A stretch of DNA of 64,000 bases from positions 20,239-84,238 of the forward strand of contig CAVRAP010000013.1 in assembly GCA_963718995.1 (NCBI GenBank). The letters run 5' to 3'. Shown in pieces: positions 61,933-64,000 of this stretch; positions within the stretch are counted from its first letter, which is position 1, and each line of letters begins with the position of its first letter. The notes under the pieces were generated by a model. The model was not told where the DNA came from and searched no databases. It worked only from the letters and a program-made list of their open reading frames with translations. The translations under genes and the position numbers were made by a program. This stretch comes from UBA4744 sp963718995 (GTDB lineage Bacteria; Actinomycetota; Acidimicrobiia; Spongiisociales; UBA4744).

Positions 61933-62429
61933 GAGCGGTCGTCGTCACCATCAGCGATCGTGTGAGTCGCGGAGAAGCAGAAGACCGGTCGGGTCCGGCT
62001 GCGGTTCGGATGCTCGAATCGCTTGGTTTCGCAACGAAGCAAGATCTGGTGTCGGACGGGGTAGAACCGGTCGAGGCCGTGCTCCGCGCCTGGATCGGGA
62101 AGCAGATCGATCTGGTGGTGACGACCGGGGGAACCGGATTCGGGCCGCGGGACCTGACTCCTGAGGCAACTGCGCGGGTGATCGACCGGAACGCTCCCGG
62201 TTTAGCGGAGGCGATGCGGTCTGCAACCTTCGGAGTCAACCCCCACGGCATGCTCTCCCGGGCCGTCGCCGGCATCTCCGGGGCGACGCTGGTGGTCAAT
62301 CTCCCGGGCTCGGTGGCCGGGGTCGAAGAGTCGCTGGCGGTGATCGGGCCCGCCCTCAGCCATGCCGTTGCTTTGCTCTCAGACCGGCCATCCGACCACG
62401 CTTCGGGGGGCGGCGAGCACTCCGGATGA
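61929..62429 (+). CDS. Molybdopterin adenylyltransferase (Mog/MoaB type)
   Basis: The 166-residue protein has VVVTISDRVSRGEAEDRSG, VVTTGGTGFGPRDLTPEAT and NPHGMLSRAVAGISG, the MoCF-BD fold. It adenylates or presents molybdopterin before molybdate insertion. GTG 61929 has GGGGGAG upstream and overlaps the moaC stop; GTG 61920 is a less likely start. Confidence 0.92.
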   Translation: MRAVVVTISDRVSRGEAEDRSGPAAVRMLESLGFATKQDLVSDGVEPVEAVLRAWIGKQIDLVVTTGGTGFGPRDLTPEATARVIDRNAPGLAEAMRSATFGVNPHGMLSRAVAGISGATLVVNLPGSVAGVEESLAVIGPALSHAVALLSDRPSDHASGGGEHSG

Positions 62430-62490
62430 CTTGTCGTTGTGCGGTGAAACACCTAACCTTCGATCCGGCATGAAAGAGCGGAGATAAGCG

Positions 62491-62931
62491 TTGGATAACC
62501 CTCTTGCCATTCTGATAACTCTCGTTATTGCGGGAGCATGGGCGGCGTACCTTTTGCCGTCGATCTTCGTCTCGCGCCGAAATGCTCCACTTCAATCGAC
62601 TCAAGAATTCAACCGCATCACCGCGCGGCTTGCCTCGGTGCACGGTCACGCCGTCGAAAACTCTGAACTCGCTCGCCGGCGGGTGCTGTCCCGGCGTCGC
62701 AAGCTGCTGGCCGGACTTGGTCTTGCGGCGGTCACCACATTGATCCTGGCTATATGGCAGGGTTCCTCGAGTTTGCTGATCGCCCACATCGTGATCGATG
62801 CCCTGGGCGCCTGGTATGTGGCCATGCTCCTGCAGATCAAACAGCGCCGGGTGGTTCCTGCCGTTGTCGATTTGCGGCCCGTCGAAGAGACGACCGAGGA
62901 GCGCCACCTGAGGATCGTGTCCTCCTCCTAG
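62491..62931 (+). CDS. Small actinobacterial-type membrane protein
   Basis: The 146-residue protein has an N-terminal helix (LAILITLVIAGAWAAYLLPS) and two further hydrophobic segments near 73-92 and 95-115. The cytoplasmic loop is RRRVLSRRRKL. Similar TTG/GTG-starting membrane proteins of this size are common beside translation or tRNA genes in actinobacteria; I do not assign a name. The TTG start has GGAG upstream. Confidence 0.65.
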   Translation: MDNPLAILITLVIAGAWAAYLLPSIFVSRRNAPLQSTQEFNRITARLASVHGHAVENSELARRRVLSRRRKLLAGLGLAAVTTLILAIWQGSSSLLIAHIVIDALGAWYVAMLLQIKQRRVVPAVVDLRPVEETTEERHLRIVSSS

Positions 62932-62940
62932 AGGTAGCCC

Positions 62941-63573
62941 GTGGACCAACCTGATCTTAAGCCACTCGAAGAGGCTGTCCACGCGGAGCTCGACGACAAG
63001 TACGCAGCCCGCGAGCGGGCACTGTTGTTGAGCCGGAAGACCATTCGCTCCTCTGCCAATGCCATCCGGTCTCTCCATCGCGGTGAGCTGGTGGAGGCGG
63101 AGCGTTTGATGGACGAGGCGGCGGCGCTGGTGACGGAAGCGGCGGCCATGCTCGCTGATCACGGCGATGTGCGATACGCAGGTTTTGTCGACGATGCCGC
63201 CAAGGAGTACGCCGAAGCTCGTACCACCTACGCACTGGCCCTCGGTAGACCGATTCCCTTGCCTGCCGATCTCGGTGTCGGCGTCACCCCTTACCTCAAC
63301 GGGCTCGGCGAAGCCGTCGGCGAGCTGCGGCGCCGGATGCTTGACCTGTTGCGCGGAGAACAGCTCGACGAGGCGGAATCGGCCCTTGAGTCAATGGAGA
63401 CCATTCACGGGCTGCTGGCCAGCCTCGACTATCCGGATGGGATGACGGGCGGTTTGCGGCGGACAACCGACGTCGCCCGGGCACTGATCGAGCGGAGCCG
63501 GGCCGATCTCACCGCCACCATTGTTCAAGAGCGGCTCCGGCGCGACCTCGCTCAGCGGCTCGGCGATACCTGA
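62941..63573 (+). CDS. Translin-family protein
   Basis: The 210-residue, all-helical protein has DDKYAARERALLLSRKTIRSS near residue 18, RYAGFVDDAAKEYAEARTTY near 79, GELRRRMLDLLRG near 126 and LDYPDGMTGGLRRTTDVARAL near 160. These match the COG2178/translin superfamily, RNA/DNA-binding octamers best known from archaea and eukaryotes. The conserved DVARALIERSRADLT end is present. It lies 9 bases after the membrane-protein gene and 28 bases before the tRNA. Its role is unknown. Confidence 0.78.
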   Translation: MDQPDLKPLEEAVHAELDDKYAARERALLLSRKTIRSSANAIRSLHRGELVEAERLMDEAAALVTEAAAMLADHGDVRYAGFVDDAAKEYAEARTTYALALGRPIPLPADLGVGVTPYLNGLGEAVGELRRRMLDLLRGEQLDEAESALESMETIHGLLASLDYPDGMTGGLRRTTDVARALIERSRADLTATIVQERLRRDLAQRLGDT

Positions 63574-63601
63574 TCAACCCGTTAAACTTCCGGCCGCCCT
63601 T

Positions 63602-63675
63602 GGGGGTGTAGCTCAGCCCGGCAGAGCGCTTCCCTCGCACGGAAGAGGCCAGGGGTTCGAATCCCCTCACCTCCA
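63602..63675 (+). tRNA. tRNA-Ala (anticodon CGC)
   Basis: A complete 74-base cloverleaf is visible. The acceptor stem is GGGGGTG with CACCTCC, including the G3:U70 pair that identifies alanine tRNA. The D-stem is GCTC/GAGC. The anticodon stem is CTTCC/GGAAG with loop CTCGCAC (anticodon CGC). The T-stem is AGGGG/CCCCT with loop TTCGAAT. The discriminator is A, and CCA is not encoded. It reads GCG codons. An integrase gene lies just beyond, so this is a probable integration site. Confidence 0.96.
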
Positions 63676-63681
63676 CCCAGG

Positions 63682-63706
63682 AAAACCCCAGGTCAACTGG
63701 GGTTTT
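63682..63706. terminator. Bidirectional hairpin after tRNA-Ala
   Basis: Perfect 10-base arms AAAACCCCAG and CTGGGGTTTT flank a 5-base loop. It can terminate the tRNA transcript (+). Because it spans the integrase stop codon, it can also end the integrase transcript (-). Confidence 0.85.
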
Positions 63707-64000
63707 CCCGCGCCTGTGGGTGCAGCTCGGTGACGTTGGTTGGAGGCTCTGTCAACACCCTGTCAACAGGAAGTTTATGGAAGGCGGCATCAAGGCGCTC
63801 GGCGGCGGCCTCGTCGAGGCCTTCGAAGAGGTGCCCGTATGTGTCGAGGGTCGTTCTGATGGACACCGTGTCCAAGACGCTGCTGGATCACTTTCGGGTG
63901 CTCACCTTGGCCGATCAGCAGGGCGACGTGGGTGTGTCGCAGGTCATGGAATCGGCACGGTTCTCCCACGGAGGCACGGACGGCGGGCAGCCAGAAACGC
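63693..64000 (-). pseudogene. Tyrosine recombinase (phage/ICE integrase), 3' end with one frameshift
   Basis: Read on the minus strand from 64000: RFWLPAVRASVGEPC, then RFHDLRHTHVALLIGQGEHP and KVIQQRLGH, the catalytic box with HxxR and the second His. One extra base near 63863-63868 then breaks the frame. The next frame continues VSIRTTLDTYGHLFEGLDE with the catalytic Tyr and a C-terminal tail ending at 63693. Only the last about 100 residues are in the window. Position against a tRNA 3' end fits site-specific integration there. Confidence 0.85.

Overview
The window looks like chromosome of an uncultured high-GC Actinomycetota, plausibly near the Acidimicrobiia; that placement is inference. 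The evidence is a WhiB regulator, an AhpE-type peroxiredoxin, a sigma/anti-sigma/RseB operon, a type-B succinate dehydrogenase, an NADP-type isocitrate dehydrogenase, frequent GTG starts, and dense GTGA/ATGA stop-start overlaps. Both strands are packed with genes and most gaps are under 150 bases.

Layout. 1-16 kb: end of a B12-binding methylmalonyl-CoA mutase subunit, sucCD, a LysE-type exporter, a frameshifted MFS gene, LemA plus a DUF2207 membrane protein, a second MFS, purN-purH-folD, icd, a VOC protein, a zinc-metallopeptidase-like lipoprotein, mdh and HU. 16-25.5 kb: SCP2, a DapA-family lyase, then eight minus-strand Tad-pilus pseudopilin/adhesin genes (five TadE-like, three TadG-like) with no Tad motor genes. 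26-37 kb: sdhCAB, whiB, a membrane-anchored nuclease-fold-like protein, an LLM oxidoreductase, tatA, an ECF sigma/anti-sigma/rseB operon, a peroxiredoxin, and a SufR-like regulator divergent from an Mrp-type Fe-S carrier. 37-51 kb: an amine-catabolism island with two class III aminotransferases, a broken DAO-family oxidase, an amidohydrolase, potABCD, two aldehyde dehydrogenases and a saccharopine-dehydrogenase-like protein. 51-64 kb: VOC, a broken GNAT, a ThDP enzyme, uppP, an orphan histidine kinase, a SAF-domain protein, an MTA phosphorylase, an FmdB zinc ribbon with a Ser/Lys repeat tail, plsY-galU-moeA-moaC-mog, a translin homologue, tRNA-Ala(CGC), and the end of a tyrosine integrase that probably marks an integrated element running off the right edge.

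The most unusual signal is a family of intergenic heptanucleotide arrays, unit roughly AGYNNNC. They occur at about 7.97, 12.6, 13.36-13.55, 52.85-53.05 and 54.69-54.75 kb. In the larger loci a forward array, a short core containing ATGC, and an inverted array fill the whole gap. The arrays start in the last base(s) of the neighbouring stop codons, and at 12.6 kb one unit contains the start codon of the next gene. A second pattern is seven single-base frameshifts in five otherwise well-conserved genes, six of them apparent insertions. This may reflect sequence quality rather than biology and should be settled before any pseudogene call is believed.
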